Positions 25,139-35,507 of a DNA stretch of 64,000 nt are shown here, in pieces. Source of the DNA: Novosphingobium sp. Fuku2-ISO-50. GTDB taxonomy: Bacteria > Pseudomonadota > Alphaproteobacteria > Sphingomonadales > Sphingomonadaceae. Location of the stretch: positions 248,001 through 312,000 of the forward strand of contig NZ_KQ954287.1 of the NCBI RefSeq assembly GCF_001519055.1, read 5' to 3'. The notes under the pieces are model-generated. The model worked only from the letters and a program-made list of their open reading frames with translations. It was not told the DNA's origin and made no database searches. A program made the translations under genes and the position numbers. Within the stretch, counting starts at the first letter, position 1; every line of letters starts with the position of its first letter.

Positions 25139-27463
25139 TCAGAAGTTGTAGCGCAGACGGGCACCGTAAGAACCGCGCTCGCCCGGAACGCTCATGCCGA
25201 TGCCGAGCGCCGACACGTCAAGCCCCCAGACCTTGTAGTAGGCGCCGGTGATGTTGTTGGCATAGACCGACACTTCGAAGTTCTTCGCCGCCGTCTGCCA
25301 GGCGATCCGGGCATTGAGCGTAGCGATCCCCTTCTGGTAATTGATCGGTTCGTTGAGAACCGTCAGATAGTGACCGCCGACATATTTCGAATCCGCCTGG
25401 ACCGAAGCATCGCCATCGAGGAATGCCCAGTGGTAGCGGGCCAGCCCGGTCAGCTGCACCGGCGCCGCATCGGGCAATTTCCGGCTGACGACTTCGCCGT
25501 CGGGCAGTGTCACGTCTTTCACCTCGCTGTGGATCAGCGCGATGTTGGCAGACAGATCAAGACCGCGCATCGGATTGACGCGAAGCTCCGCTTCCCCGCC
25601 ATAGACAGTCGCATTCTTGTTGGTGATCGATTGCGACAGGCCCAGAAGCGAAAATGCCTGATAATTCTTGTAGTCGTAGTAATAGACCGATGTGTTGAGA
25701 GTGGCCAATTTGCCAAACAGCCTGGTCTTCATTCCGGTTTCATACGACGTCAGCACTTCCTGCTTGTACGGGAAAGTGCTCGGCGTGATCGGCGGGAACG
25801 CGGGCGCCGCCCAGTTGCCGCCCTTGTGACCGCGCGTATAGCTCAGATAGAGCAGCGTGCCGTCGATCGGACGCCAGTCGAGCTGGGCCTTGGCGGCAAC
25901 ATTGCGGAAGACTTCGCGATCCGAATAATCCACCACCGGAACGAACGCCTCGGTATCGCTCCACTGATAATGAAACCGCTTTACATCAGTGGTATAGCGC
26001 AGACCGCCGGTGAACGACAGTTCCGGTGAGAATTGATATTCGCCCTGGGCAAATTCGGCATAGCTGTCGACGTCGACCGTGTAGCGCGGCTCGAAATGGA
26101 CAGGAATGGTCGACGTGGAAACGCCGCAAGCCAAACCGCTGCACAGCGGGTTGCCGACAAAGACGCCAAAATCGAGATCGAGCGGCTGCGTATAATAGCC
26201 CCGCATATTGAGGTAATAGAGCCCGGCCACCCATTTCAGCGCGCCATTGGTCCCATTGAGGCGCAGTTCCTGGCTGAACTGCTTGTAGTGACCGTCCGCA
26301 GAATAGGTGAAGAAGTTTTGCGGGCTGGAATCGGTGTCGTATTTTTTCTGATTATCGACCTTGAGATAGTCGGAAATCACCGTCAGCGACGTCGAGCCGA
26401 ATTGCTGGGTCAGCTTTGCCTGACCTTTGTAGATATCGCGCAGATAATAGCCGGGATCGTTCGAAGCCACGACCCACGGATTGCTGCTGGCGGGCTTGTA
26501 CCCGACGAGATTGCACCCGGCGCACGATGAGATCGTGCCGCCCAGAACAAGGTTCGACCACGTACCGATCTGGTTCGATCCAAGCAATGTGCCAAGCCCG
26601 TTGGCCCCGGTCACCGCCGGTTCGAACGGCCATACGGCACCGGCCTGATCGTCATTGTTGTACGACCCGATCAGATTGAGCTTCGTATCGGGGCCGAGAT
26701 CGGCCTCGATCTGACCGCGAACCGCCCAGTTGCGGGTATTGCCGACATCGTGGCGACCGGTGACGATGTTATAATACGGACCATCGCTCGAATTGCGGGT
26801 AAAGGCGATGCGCGCGCGAATGCCTTCGGCCAGCGGCCCGCTCAGCGCGCCCTGAATATTGTACGTGTTGAAGCGGCCATAGCTCGCTTCCATGTAACCG
26901 CTCAGTGTGTCGGTCGGCGCGGCGCTGATGTAGTGGATCAGGCCCCCGGTCGCGTTGCGCCCGAACAGCGTCCCTTGCGGCCCGCGCAGAACTTCGACGC
27001 GCTGAATGTCATACGTCGGCGTGGCGATCGCCATGCTGCTGCCGACATAGCCTTCATCCCAATAGACCGCGATCGGCGTTTCGAGATGGTCGGCAAAGTC
27101 GTTCTGCGACACACCACGAATATTGATCTGGGCGACCGAGGGATTGGCGTAGTTGATGTTGAGCGCCGGCGTCATCTTGGCCAGATCGTTGGTCGTGTTG
27201 ATTCCCAACTGAGCCAGCGTCGTCGCATTGAACGCCGTTGCCGCGATCCCGACGTTCTGCAGCTTTTCCTGCCGCTTGTTGGCCGTGACGACGATGTCCT
27301 GGATCAGCACGCTGCCATTGTCGGCACTGCCCGTGGCGGCGGAGCCGCTGTTCTGCGGCGCATCGGCGGCAAAGGCCTGGCCCGGCACCATGGCCGCCGC
27401 AGCCAAAGCCAGAACCGACGCTGCGGAAACCGGCTTGAAGCGCAATGATCTGATTGTTTTCAT
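25139..27463 (-). CDS. TonB-dependent outer-membrane receptor 2
   Basis: A 774-residue receptor with signal peptide (QAFA-ADA, about residue 32), TonB-box-like IVVTANKRQEKLQNV, plug segments RVEVLRGPQGTLFGRNATGG, and a barrel ending GARLRYNF with the terminal Phe needed for Bam recognition. It belongs to the sphingomonad group of receptors with QDIVVTA..KR..E.LQ, often found beside catabolic genes for aromatics or steroids. AGAGAGGG upstream of ATG 27463 fixes the start; the longer frame lies inside the upstream SDR gene. Downstream of the SDR with 53 bases between, it probably imports the substrate of the surrounding pathway. Confidence 0.92.
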   Translation of the reverse strand: MKTIRSLRFKPVSAASVLALAAAAMVPGQAFAADAPQNSGSAATGSADNGSVLIQDIVVTANKRQEKLQNVGIAATAFNATTLAQLGINTTNDLAKMTPALNINYANPSVAQINIRGVSQNDFADHLETPIAVYWDEGYVGSSMAIATPTYDIQRVEVLRGPQGTLFGRNATGGLIHYISAAPTDTLSGYMEASYGRFNTYNIQGALSGPLAEGIRARIAFTRNSSDGPYYNIVTGRHDVGNTRNWAVRGQIEADLGPDTKLNLIGSYNNDDQAGAVWPFEPAVTGANGLGTLLGSNQIGTWSNLVLGGTISSCAGCNLVGYKPASSNPWVVASNDPGYYLRDIYKGQAKLTQQFGSTSLTVISDYLKVDNQKKYDTDSSPQNFFTYSADGHYKQFSQELRLNGTNGALKWVAGLYYLNMRGYYTQPLDLDFGVFVGNPLCSGLACGVSTSTIPVHFEPRYTVDVDSYAEFAQGEYQFSPELSFTGGLRYTTDVKRFHYQWSDTEAFVPVVDYSDREVFRNVAAKAQLDWRPIDGTLLYLSYTRGHKGGNWAAPAFPPITPSTFPYKQEVLTSYETGMKTRLFGKLATLNTSVYYYDYKNYQAFSLLGLSQSITNKNATVYGGEAELRVNPMRGLDLSANIALIHSEVKDVTLPDGEVVSRKLPDAAPVQLTGLARYHWAFLDGDASVQADSKYVGGHYLTVLNEPINYQKGIATLNARIAWQTAAKNFEVSVYANNITGAYYKVWGLDVSALGIGMSVPGERGSYGARLRYNF

Positions 27464-27516
27464 GATTTTCCCTCTCTGTACGTCACGATTTTTCGAAAAT
27501 ACGCGTGAAACCCGGT

Positions 27517-28296
27517 TCAAACCGCGACCGTGCCGCCATCGACGACCAGGCAATGGCCGGTGATGTGCCGTCCCGCTTCGCTGAGCAGGAGAACCGCCGG
27601 TCCCTTGAGATCGTCCGGGCCGCCGACGCGACCAAGCGGAATGCCGGGCAGCAATGTGGCACCGACCTTGTCGATGAATTCCTGCGCCATCTCCGATGGA
27701 AAAAAGCCCGGACACAGCGCGTTGACATTGATGTTGTAGGCGCCCCATTCGGCAGCGAGCGCGCGCGTATAGTTGACCAGCGCGCCTTTCGAGGCATTAT
27801 AGGCAATGATCTTCATGCCAAGATCGGGACGATTGCCGTAAAGCCCGCCGATCGAGGCGATATTGAGCACTTTGCCGGCCCGGCGCGGAATGAAGTGGGC
27901 CTTGCCGACTGCGCGCGTCAGCAAAAAGGGCGCGGTCATGTTCAGCGACATGACTTCGGTCCAGGCCTCGAGCGAGAAGTCTTCGGCGGGCGCATAACGG
28001 CTCATGCCCGCATTGTTGACCAGCAGATCGATCGACCCGAACTTGCCCGCAGCGTCAGCCACCAGATCGTCGATCGCGCCAAGATCCTGCAAATCCGCCG
28101 CGATCGTCGCGACAGTGCCGCCCGTCGCTTCGAGCGACGCGCGGGCCGAAGCGAGCTCTGCCTCCTTGCGCGCGACCAGCACGACTTGGCCGCCGAATTC
28201 GCAAATCGCTTCGGCAATCTGCAAGCCAAGACCGCGCGAACCGCCTGTGACCAGTGCGGTCTTTCCCTGCAGATCGAATCTCGATCGCGCCACCAT
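27517..28296 (-). CDS. Short-chain dehydrogenase/reductase A
   Basis: A 259-residue NAD(P)-dependent oxidoreductase. Cofactor motif TGGSRGLG, structural NNAG, catalytic Ser in LNIASIGGLYGN and Tyr/Lys in AYNASKGAL. The C-terminal HCLVVDGGT is typical of SDRs. The insert between Ser and Tyr is slightly longer than usual. GGAG lies nine bases upstream of ATG 28296. Set between the ACAD and TonB receptor 2, it may oxidise a hydroxyacyl-CoA or a ring alcohol; which is not visible. Confidence 0.9.
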   Translation of the reverse strand: MVARSRFDLQGKTALVTGGSRGLGLQIAEAICEFGGQVVLVARKEAELASARASLEATGGTVATIAADLQDLGAIDDLVADAAGKFGSIDLLVNNAGMSRYAPAEDFSLEAWTEVMSLNMTAPFLLTRAVGKAHFIPRRAGKVLNIASIGGLYGNRPDLGMKIIAYNASKGALVNYTRALAAEWGAYNINVNALCPGFFPSEMAQEFIDKVGATLLPGIPLGRVGGPDDLKGPAVLLLSEAGRHITGHCLVVDGGTVAV

Positions 28297-28326
28297 GTGT
28301 CCTCTCCTGATTATTTTTTCTAATGT

Positions 28327-28356
28327 TTATAGCTTGTTATGCGAATCCTTGATCAA
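28327..28356 (-). promoter_or_regulatory. Candidate promoter for SDR A and TonB receptor 2
   Basis: On the minus strand TTGATC (28356-28351) and CTATAA (28332-28327) are separated by 18 bases in an unusually AT-rich 107-bp gap; the -10 box is about 30 bases before ATG 28296. Confidence 0.4.
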
Positions 28357-28403
28357 CTCGCTCCGGACAGCGGGGCGGCGACAATCGCGGCTTCGGCCAT
28401 GAT

Positions 28404-30194
<1,791 letters not shown>

Positions 30195-30239
30195 GGTGCA
30201 TCCCCCGCGGCGCCCGGCGCGAATATTCCATTCCTGCCT

Positions 30240-31904
30240 TCATGCCCGCACCGCCCCGACGATGTCGCCCCGCAGATCCTTGCGCAGGATCTTGCCGCTG
30301 GGCGTCTTGGGCAATTCGCCGACGATCAACATTTCGCGCGGCAGCTTGTAGGCGGCCAGCCGATCGCGACACCAGGCCTGCATCGCTGCGCCATCGAGGG
30401 CTTGCCCGTCGCGCAGCGAAACCACCGCGCGCACCGTTTCGCCGCGATAGGCATCGACCACGCCGACCACGGCGGCCTCGCGGATCGCGGGATGGCCGTA
30501 AAGCACGTCTTCGACTTCGCGCGGCCAGACTTTGTAGCCCGCTGCGTTGATCATGTCCTTTTTGCGATCGACGACATAGACCCAGCCTTGCGCATCGACA
30601 AAGCCGATGTCGCCGGTGCGAAAGCCGTCGGCGCGCATGGCTTCGGCGCTTTCTTCGGGACGCTGCCAATAGCCCGATGCGACTGTCGGGCCGGAAATGA
30701 CGATCTCGCCGATTTCGCCGATGGCGACCGGATGCCCGTCGTCGTCGGCGATCCAGGCATGCGTCTCGCTGACCGGCACACCGACGGCCAATGTACCGCT
30801 GGCCGGATCGACCGGCGCCTCGCGCCCGGCGGGCACGGCAATGACTCCGGCGCTGGTCTCGGTCAGACCATAGCCATTGTGCATATAGAGCCCGGTCAGT
30901 TCCTTGAACGAGGCGACCAGCGCGGGCGGGACCGCCGCACCGCCCGAAACGATGGTGTGAAACGAAGCGAAATGATCGCGCGTCACGCCCGGCACATTGG
31001 TCAGCGCGACATAAGCGGTCATCGCCCCGATGGTGAAGCCGGGGCGATATTCGGCAATCGCATCGAGCACGACGCCCGGTTCGAACCGCCAGGTCAGCAC
31101 CAGCGGCAGCCGCGCGGCAATCGCCACCGCAATATGCCCGACCAGCCCCGTCACGTGAAAGAACGGCGCCATGGCCAGCACCGCGCCGGGCTCTTTGTCG
31201 AGATCGTACCAATGCATGATGATGCGCGCATTCGTCGCAAGGTTGCGATGAGTCAGCATCGCGCCCTTGGGCTTGCCCGTAGTGCCGGAAGTATAGACCA
31301 GCAGCGCAACCGCATCCGCATCGCTCACGCCGGGCAGACCGCCAGGACCGACCGGCGTTTCAGCCAGCGCATCGAACGTGTCGGCAGAAACATCGGGCGC
31401 AGGCTGCGGGATGACGCGGCGATCGTTGCGCGCCTGCATGCGGTCGGCGCCGACGACGATCAGACGCGGCGCGACAGCATCCAACGCATCCGCAGCAGCC
31501 CTGACGATCGGCACCAGCGCATCGAGCACGACGACGCTATGCGGCGTCGCATCGGCCAGAATGCCTTCCACCTCGCGCTCGCGGTTCATCGGGTTGATCG
31601 TCACGGCCATGCCGCCGGCTTTCCAGGCGGCGAGCATGGCGATCACGAATTGCGGCATGTTCTGAAGCATGAGCGCAAGCCGATCGCCCGGCGCAAAGCC
31701 GTCGGCGATCAGCGCAGCGGCCAGACCGTCGCTCAGCCGGTCGAGATCGGCATAGGAAAGCGTCGTATCGAAATACTGGATAGCAGGGCGATCACCGGCA
31801 AGGGCAACGGCGCTGCGAAACACGTCAAGCATCGTGCCATCAGCGCCTTCAAGCCGAGCTTTGGCGCTTTTGGTGTAATGCCGATGCCAAACCGCTTCGT
31901 CCAC
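30240..31904 (-). CDS. Acyl-CoA ligase (AMP-forming) 1
   Basis: A 554-residue adenylate-forming enzyme that activates a carboxylic acid with ATP and CoA. The P-loop motif is YTSGTTGKPKG, followed by NGYGLTETSAG, the TGDIGFVDAQGWVYVVDR hinge and the C-terminal catalytic lysine in LPKTPSGKILRKDLRG. The best start is GTG 31904 behind GGGAGGGG; no good ATG exists and upstream extension has no support. It heads the minus-strand operon ligase-ACAD-SDR-TonB receptor. The second copy of the 23-bp operator lies about 146 bp upstream. Confidence 0.9.
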   Translation of the reverse strand: MDEAVWHRHYTKSAKARLEGADGTMLDVFRSAVALAGDRPAIQYFDTTLSYADLDRLSDGLAAALIADGFAPGDRLALMLQNMPQFVIAMLAAWKAGGMAVTINPMNREREVEGILADATPHSVVVLDALVPIVRAAADALDAVAPRLIVVGADRMQARNDRRVIPQPAPDVSADTFDALAETPVGPGGLPGVSDADAVALLVYTSGTTGKPKGAMLTHRNLATNARIIMHWYDLDKEPGAVLAMAPFFHVTGLVGHIAVAIAARLPLVLTWRFEPGVVLDAIAEYRPGFTIGAMTAYVALTNVPGVTRDHFASFHTIVSGGAAVPPALVASFKELTGLYMHNGYGLTETSAGVIAVPAGREAPVDPASGTLAVGVPVSETHAWIADDDGHPVAIGEIGEIVISGPTVASGYWQRPEESAEAMRADGFRTGDIGFVDAQGWVYVVDRKKDMINAAGYKVWPREVEDVLYGHPAIREAAVVGVVDAYRGETVRAVVSLRDGQALDGAAMQAWCRDRLAAYKLPREMLIVGELPKTPSGKILRKDLRGDIVGAVRA

Positions 31905-32049
31905 AATCCCCTCCCGAGACCAATTGCCTGTATGCGTCTGGATTTTTTGACTTCGTTGGCAGGGGCGCGAAACGGACGAGGCCCGATCGGGGATCATCCG
32001 CTATCGTTCGCGCCCGTCAAACCGACGAAGCATCTTTCCAATTCGCTGG

Positions 32050-32072
32050 CGTATGGATACGCATGCGTATGG
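32050..32072. promoter_or_regulatory. Operator copy 2 (probable TetR site)
   Basis: CGTATGGATACG followed by CATGCGTATGG. The inner 14 bp, ATACGCATGCGTAT (32057-32070), is a perfect palindrome. Twenty of 23 positions match copy 1 at 24288. Confidence 0.75.
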
Positions 32073-32171
32073 TGCGTGTCAAGGTGAGCCCGAGACGGCG
32101 CAACCTCCCTCGAACACGATCATAGCACGACGCTTCCCGGCGCTGTTTGCGCCGGGGGAAGCGATCCTTTG

Positions 32172-32205
32172 CGGGGCGGGAATGGAATCGGGGCGGGAAT
32201 GGAAT
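32172..32205. repeat. 17-bp perfect tandem repeat
   Basis: CGGGGCGGGAATGGAAT occurs at 32172-32188 and again at 32189-32205 without a mismatch, 26 bases beyond the araC-type stop on the minus strand. Function unknown; it could be a recent slippage duplication. Confidence 0.9.
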
Positions 32206-32230
32206 ATTCGCGCCGGGCCGTTACACGCTG

Positions 32231-33193
32231 TCAGTGCAGCAGCGTATCAGCCCCGGAAAACAGCAATCGCGGCGAGCATCCGAAATGCGCCTTGAACGCC
32301 CGATTGAAGCTGGAAATATTGGAAAATCCGAAGCGATAGGCGATCTCGTGAATCGGCACCGAGCCAAGGCCGCACCGCTCGATTTCCATCCGGCAGCGCT
32401 CCAGGCGCCGCTGCAGCACCCAGCGCATGACCGACAGCCCTTCGGCCGCAAAGATCTGCGACAGATAGCGCCGACCGATACCGATGCCATGGGCGATCGC
32501 TTCGGGATTGAGCGCTTCATCGCCGAGGTGTTGCTCGATGAAATCCATCGCCCGCCCGAGAATCTTGCGACGATAAGCGGTCGATTGCGAATGGTCGCCC
32601 GGCTGGGTGGAATTGACCAGTTCGCCGACAAACCCCAGAATCGATTGCCCGACCAGCCGCGCGGCGCGATCGCCAAGATCGTCCGATGTCCGCGACGACA
32701 CCAGCATCAACTCGGTCGCGGCAACGCCGATCCCGCGCGACACATCGATCGTCCGCCCGACGACATCTTTCATCCCCGCGACATGCGACAACAGCAACGC
32801 GGCGGGAATCCGCAACCACAGCGCATCGAGCGTGTCCGACATCTCGATGACATATTCCTCATCGGTCGTGACAAAGCCGAGATCGCCGCATTTGAGCAGG
32901 CAGCTGCGGCCAAGATGCTGAATCCTGAGCTGTCCCTGAAGCGGGGCGCAGGCGAAGAAATAGGACGAATCGCCATCGGTCATGTGCCGCTGCAACCGGC
33001 GCGACACGCAATTGCGCGAGATATGGCTCGACCGGATCAGCGACAGCTCGCCCATCGGCGAAACCAGAAAGCGGCTGTTGATCCGCTCGGCGCTGTCCAC
33101 CTCCAGATTGATAAACAACCGGCTGATCGTTTCCGGCGCGTAAGTGGGCATCTCGACCACCGATGGCCGACGCGCCCCGGGCTCTGCGTGCAT
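32231..33193 (-). CDS. AraC-family transcription regulator
   Basis: A 320-residue regulator. The N-terminal ~190 residues resemble the AraC-binding-like sensor of XylS/FeaR-type activators. The C-terminal ~110 residues form a double helix-turn-helix (IGIGRRYLSQIFAAEGLSVM, then IAYRFGFSNISSFNRAFKAH). ATG 33193 has GGGAG about nine bases upstream; another ATG (33151) is possible. It is divergent from the ACAD/SDR/thiolase operon at 33347, which it may activate, probably in response to a pathway acid or CoA ester. Confidence 0.88.
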   Translation of the reverse strand: MHAEPGARRPSVVEMPTYAPETISRLFINLEVDSAERINSRFLVSPMGELSLIRSSHISRNCVSRRLQRHMTDGDSSYFFACAPLQGQLRIQHLGRSCLLKCGDLGFVTTDEEYVIEMSDTLDALWLRIPAALLLSHVAGMKDVVGRTIDVSRGIGVAATELMLVSSRTSDDLGDRAARLVGQSILGFVGELVNSTQPGDHSQSTAYRRKILGRAMDFIEQHLGDEALNPEAIAHGIGIGRRYLSQIFAAEGLSVMRWVLQRRLERCRMEIERCGLGSVPIHEIAYRFGFSNISSFNRAFKAHFGCSPRLLFSGADTLLH

Positions 33194-33252
33194 CACATCC
33201 ACTCCCGCCCCGCAAAATATCCCTTCCCGTGGCGTAAACCGCCATGGCCGGC

Positions 33253-33293
33253 CTTCTGCTAGTTTCGCTTCCAACGGGGCTGCCTAGCAGAAG
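33253..33293. promoter_or_regulatory. Inverted repeat in the araC/ACAD divergent promoter
   Basis: CTTCTGCTAG (33253-33262) and CTAGCAGAAG (33284-33293) are perfect inverted copies 21 bp apart, so their centres are about three DNA turns apart. This is a plausible binding site for the AraC-type regulator, or a hairpin in the leader of the plus-strand operon. Confidence 0.5.
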
Positions 33294-33346
33294 CCGCCCC
33301 ACGATAGAAGCGCCGCAATGCTGCGCAACATGGAGGGGACGAGAAA

Positions 33347-34645
33347 GTGCCGGTTCAAGAGGCGATTGCTGTCGAACAGCCCACTCACGGAATTTTTTCC
33401 TGGCCCGAACAGCCGCGCGTAAAGCTCGGCCGGACCGGCGCCGAGCCCGAATTGTCCGAGACCGAACAACAGTTTCAGGACATGGCGCATGGCTTTGCGC
33501 GCGATGTGCTGCGTCCGATCGGGCGCCAGCTCGATCGCATGACGCCCGAACAGGTCATCGCGCCGGATTCGCCCTATTGGGTGATGCGCAGCAAATACAA
33601 CGAATTGCAGATCAATCCGCTGACCCTCTCGGAGCTGAGCCCCAAAGAGATCGCGCGGATCAATCCGATCATCAACGAGGAATTCGGCTGGGGCGACGGC
33701 GGGCTTGCCGTCTCGCTCGGGTCGGGGCAGTTGCCCGCGATGTTGTCGCTGATGTTCGGCAAGGCCTACTTGCTCGACCGGTTTTCGGTCGAACAAGTCG
33801 GATGCTGGGCGATCACCGAGCCCGACCACGGCACCGACGCGCTCGATCCCTCGCGCCAGATCTTTCACCCCGGCGGCGCCTATGGAAAGCCGAACTGCGT
33901 CGCCCGCTTCGAAGGCGACAAAGTGGTGATCAACGGCCAGAAATCGGCCTGGGTGTCGAATGGCCCGATCGCCGAAGTCTGCGTGCTCTATTGCTCGGCC
34001 GATACCGGCGCCGGCCCCGATCCGCAGCGCGGCGCGGTGATTCTGGTTCCGCTCAATCTGAAAGGCGTCGGCAAGGGCAAGCCGCTCGACAAGCTCGGTC
34101 AACGCGGGCTGCCGCAGGGCGAGCTGTTTTTCGACAATGTCGAACTGCCGCTCGATCACGTGCTTGTCGGGCCCGACCATTTTCAGCGCGCGGTCTATGC
34201 CGTGCATACCGAGGCCAATATGGCGATGGGCGCGGTGTGGACCGGCACCGCACGGTCGGCGTTCGACATCGCCTGGGACTATGCCCATAGCCGCAAGCAG
34301 GGCGGGGTGCCGATCTATCGCCATCAGTCGGTCGCACACCGGCTGTTCCACATGTATCGCCGCGTCGAAGCCGCGCGGGCGCTGGTCCGCCGGGTGACCG
34401 AATTCAACACCCTGGCCGAACTGCCCGCGCTGCAAAGCGCGATGGCCTGCAAAGTCACCTGCACCCAGGCCGCGTTCGACAACGCATCGGACGCGATCCA
34501 GTTGCTCGGCGGCAACGGCGTGACGCGCGAATACCCGGTCGAAAAGATCTTTCGCGATGCGCGTGCGGCGATGATCGAGGACGGCTGCAACGAGATCCTC
34601 GCCATCAAAGGGGGCACCATCATGATGGACCCCGACCTGCTTTGA
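33347..34645 (+). CDS. Acyl-CoA dehydrogenase with Asp in place of the usual catalytic Glu
   Basis: A 432-residue ACAD-family flavoprotein. Flavin-binding ITEPDHGTDALDP and the C-terminal LLGGNGVTREYPVEKIFRDA are clear. At the catalytic base position, where most members read (I)YEGTxE, this reads MIEDGCNEIL, so the residue aligned with Glu is Asp. Start GTG 33347 lies behind GGAGGGGACGAGAAA. It heads a plus-strand operon of six genes (to 40281). Substrate not known; activity may differ from simple dehydrogenation. Confidence 0.88.
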   Translation: MPVQEAIAVEQPTHGIFSWPEQPRVKLGRTGAEPELSETEQQFQDMAHGFARDVLRPIGRQLDRMTPEQVIAPDSPYWVMRSKYNELQINPLTLSELSPKEIARINPIINEEFGWGDGGLAVSLGSGQLPAMLSLMFGKAYLLDRFSVEQVGCWAITEPDHGTDALDPSRQIFHPGGAYGKPNCVARFEGDKVVINGQKSAWVSNGPIAEVCVLYCSADTGAGPDPQRGAVILVPLNLKGVGKGKPLDKLGQRGLPQGELFFDNVELPLDHVLVGPDHFQRAVYAVHTEANMAMGAVWTGTARSAFDIAWDYAHSRKQGGVPIYRHQSVAHRLFHMYRRVEAARALVRRVTEFNTLAELPALQSAMACKVTCTQAAFDNASDAIQLLGGNGVTREYPVEKIFRDARAAMIEDGCNEILAIKGGTIMMDPDLL

Positions 34646-34665
34646 GCGCGGGGCGAACGGACACC

Positions 34666-35412
34666 ATGCGCTTTTCAGGAAAAATTGCGCTGGTCACCGG
34701 CGCGGCGGCAGGTGTCGGCCGCGCGGTGGCAGAGCGGCTCGCCGCCGAAGGCGCTTCGCTCATGCTGCTCGATTGCGACGAGGCGGGCGTTGTCGCGCTG
34801 GCCGGGGCGCTTCGCGCGCAAGGGCATGGCACGATGACGCGCGCGCTCGATGTCGCCGATCCGGTCGCCTTTGCCGAGGCGGTGGCGGCCTGTGTCGACC
34901 GCTTCGGCCGGCTCGACCTTGCCGTCAACAATGCCGGGATCAACGGCGGGGCGATGATGCCGTTGTGGGAAATGGGCGATGAGCAGTGGCACCGGACCAT
35001 CGCCGTCAATCTCGACAGCGTGTTTTATGGCCTGCGCGCGCAGATGGCAGCCATGCTCGGTCACGGCGGGGCGATCGTCAACATGGGCTCGATCATGGGG
35101 CAGGTCGGGATGGCGGGAATCGCGCATTACACCACGTCGAAACACGGCCTTGTCGGCCTGACGCGGGTCGCCGCAATCGATGGCGGGCCCCACGCGATCC
35201 GGGTCAATGCCGTGGCGCCGACGTTCCTGCCCACCGCCTTGATGGACGACGTGCCCGAAGAGGTTTGGGCACAACTGCTTCAGGGCCATCCGCTGCCGCG
35301 CCTGCCCTCGGTCGACGAAGTCGCCGCGCTGACCTGCTTTCTCCTTTCGGATGATGCGCGCGCGATCACCGGCTCGATCCAGATGATCGATGCAGGCTGG
35401 ACCGCGCAATAG
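34666..35412 (+). CDS. Short-chain dehydrogenase/reductase B
   Basis: A 248-residue SDR with TGAAAGVG cofactor loop, NNAG, and catalytic Ser/Tyr/Lys in NMGSIMGQVGMAGIAHYTTS-K. The C-terminus is MIDAGWTAQ. ATG 34666 is used; a TTG at 34642 that overlaps the previous stop could add eight residues. Likely a 3-hydroxyacyl-CoA or ring-hydroxyl dehydrogenase of the surrounding pathway. Confidence 0.88.
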   Translation: MRFSGKIALVTGAAAGVGRAVAERLAAEGASLMLLDCDEAGVVALAGALRAQGHGTMTRALDVADPVAFAEAVAACVDRFGRLDLAVNNAGINGGAMMPLWEMGDEQWHRTIAVNLDSVFYGLRAQMAAMLGHGGAIVNMGSIMGQVGMAGIAHYTTSKHGLVGLTRVAAIDGGPHAIRVNAVAPTFLPTALMDDVPEEVWAQLLQGHPLPRLPSVDEVAALTCFLLSDDARAITGSIQMIDAGWTAQ

Positions 35413-35507
35413 AAAAGGCGCCCTTCGATGCGTGAAGACGCGGCCTCCGGCGCCGCGACGCGCTGGTTTTCCCACCATCTTTGCCCGACAGGCAGGAGCG
35501 ACCAATC

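Larger units (their letters stand above)
31905..32230. other. Intergenic region between acyl-CoA ligase 1 and araC-type gene
   Basis: A 326-bp gap serving as promoter region for the ligase operon (minus) and as the 3' end region of the AraC-type gene. It holds operator copy 2 (32050-32072) and a 17-bp perfect tandem repeat (32172-32205). No small gene was recognised in it. Confidence 0.6.
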
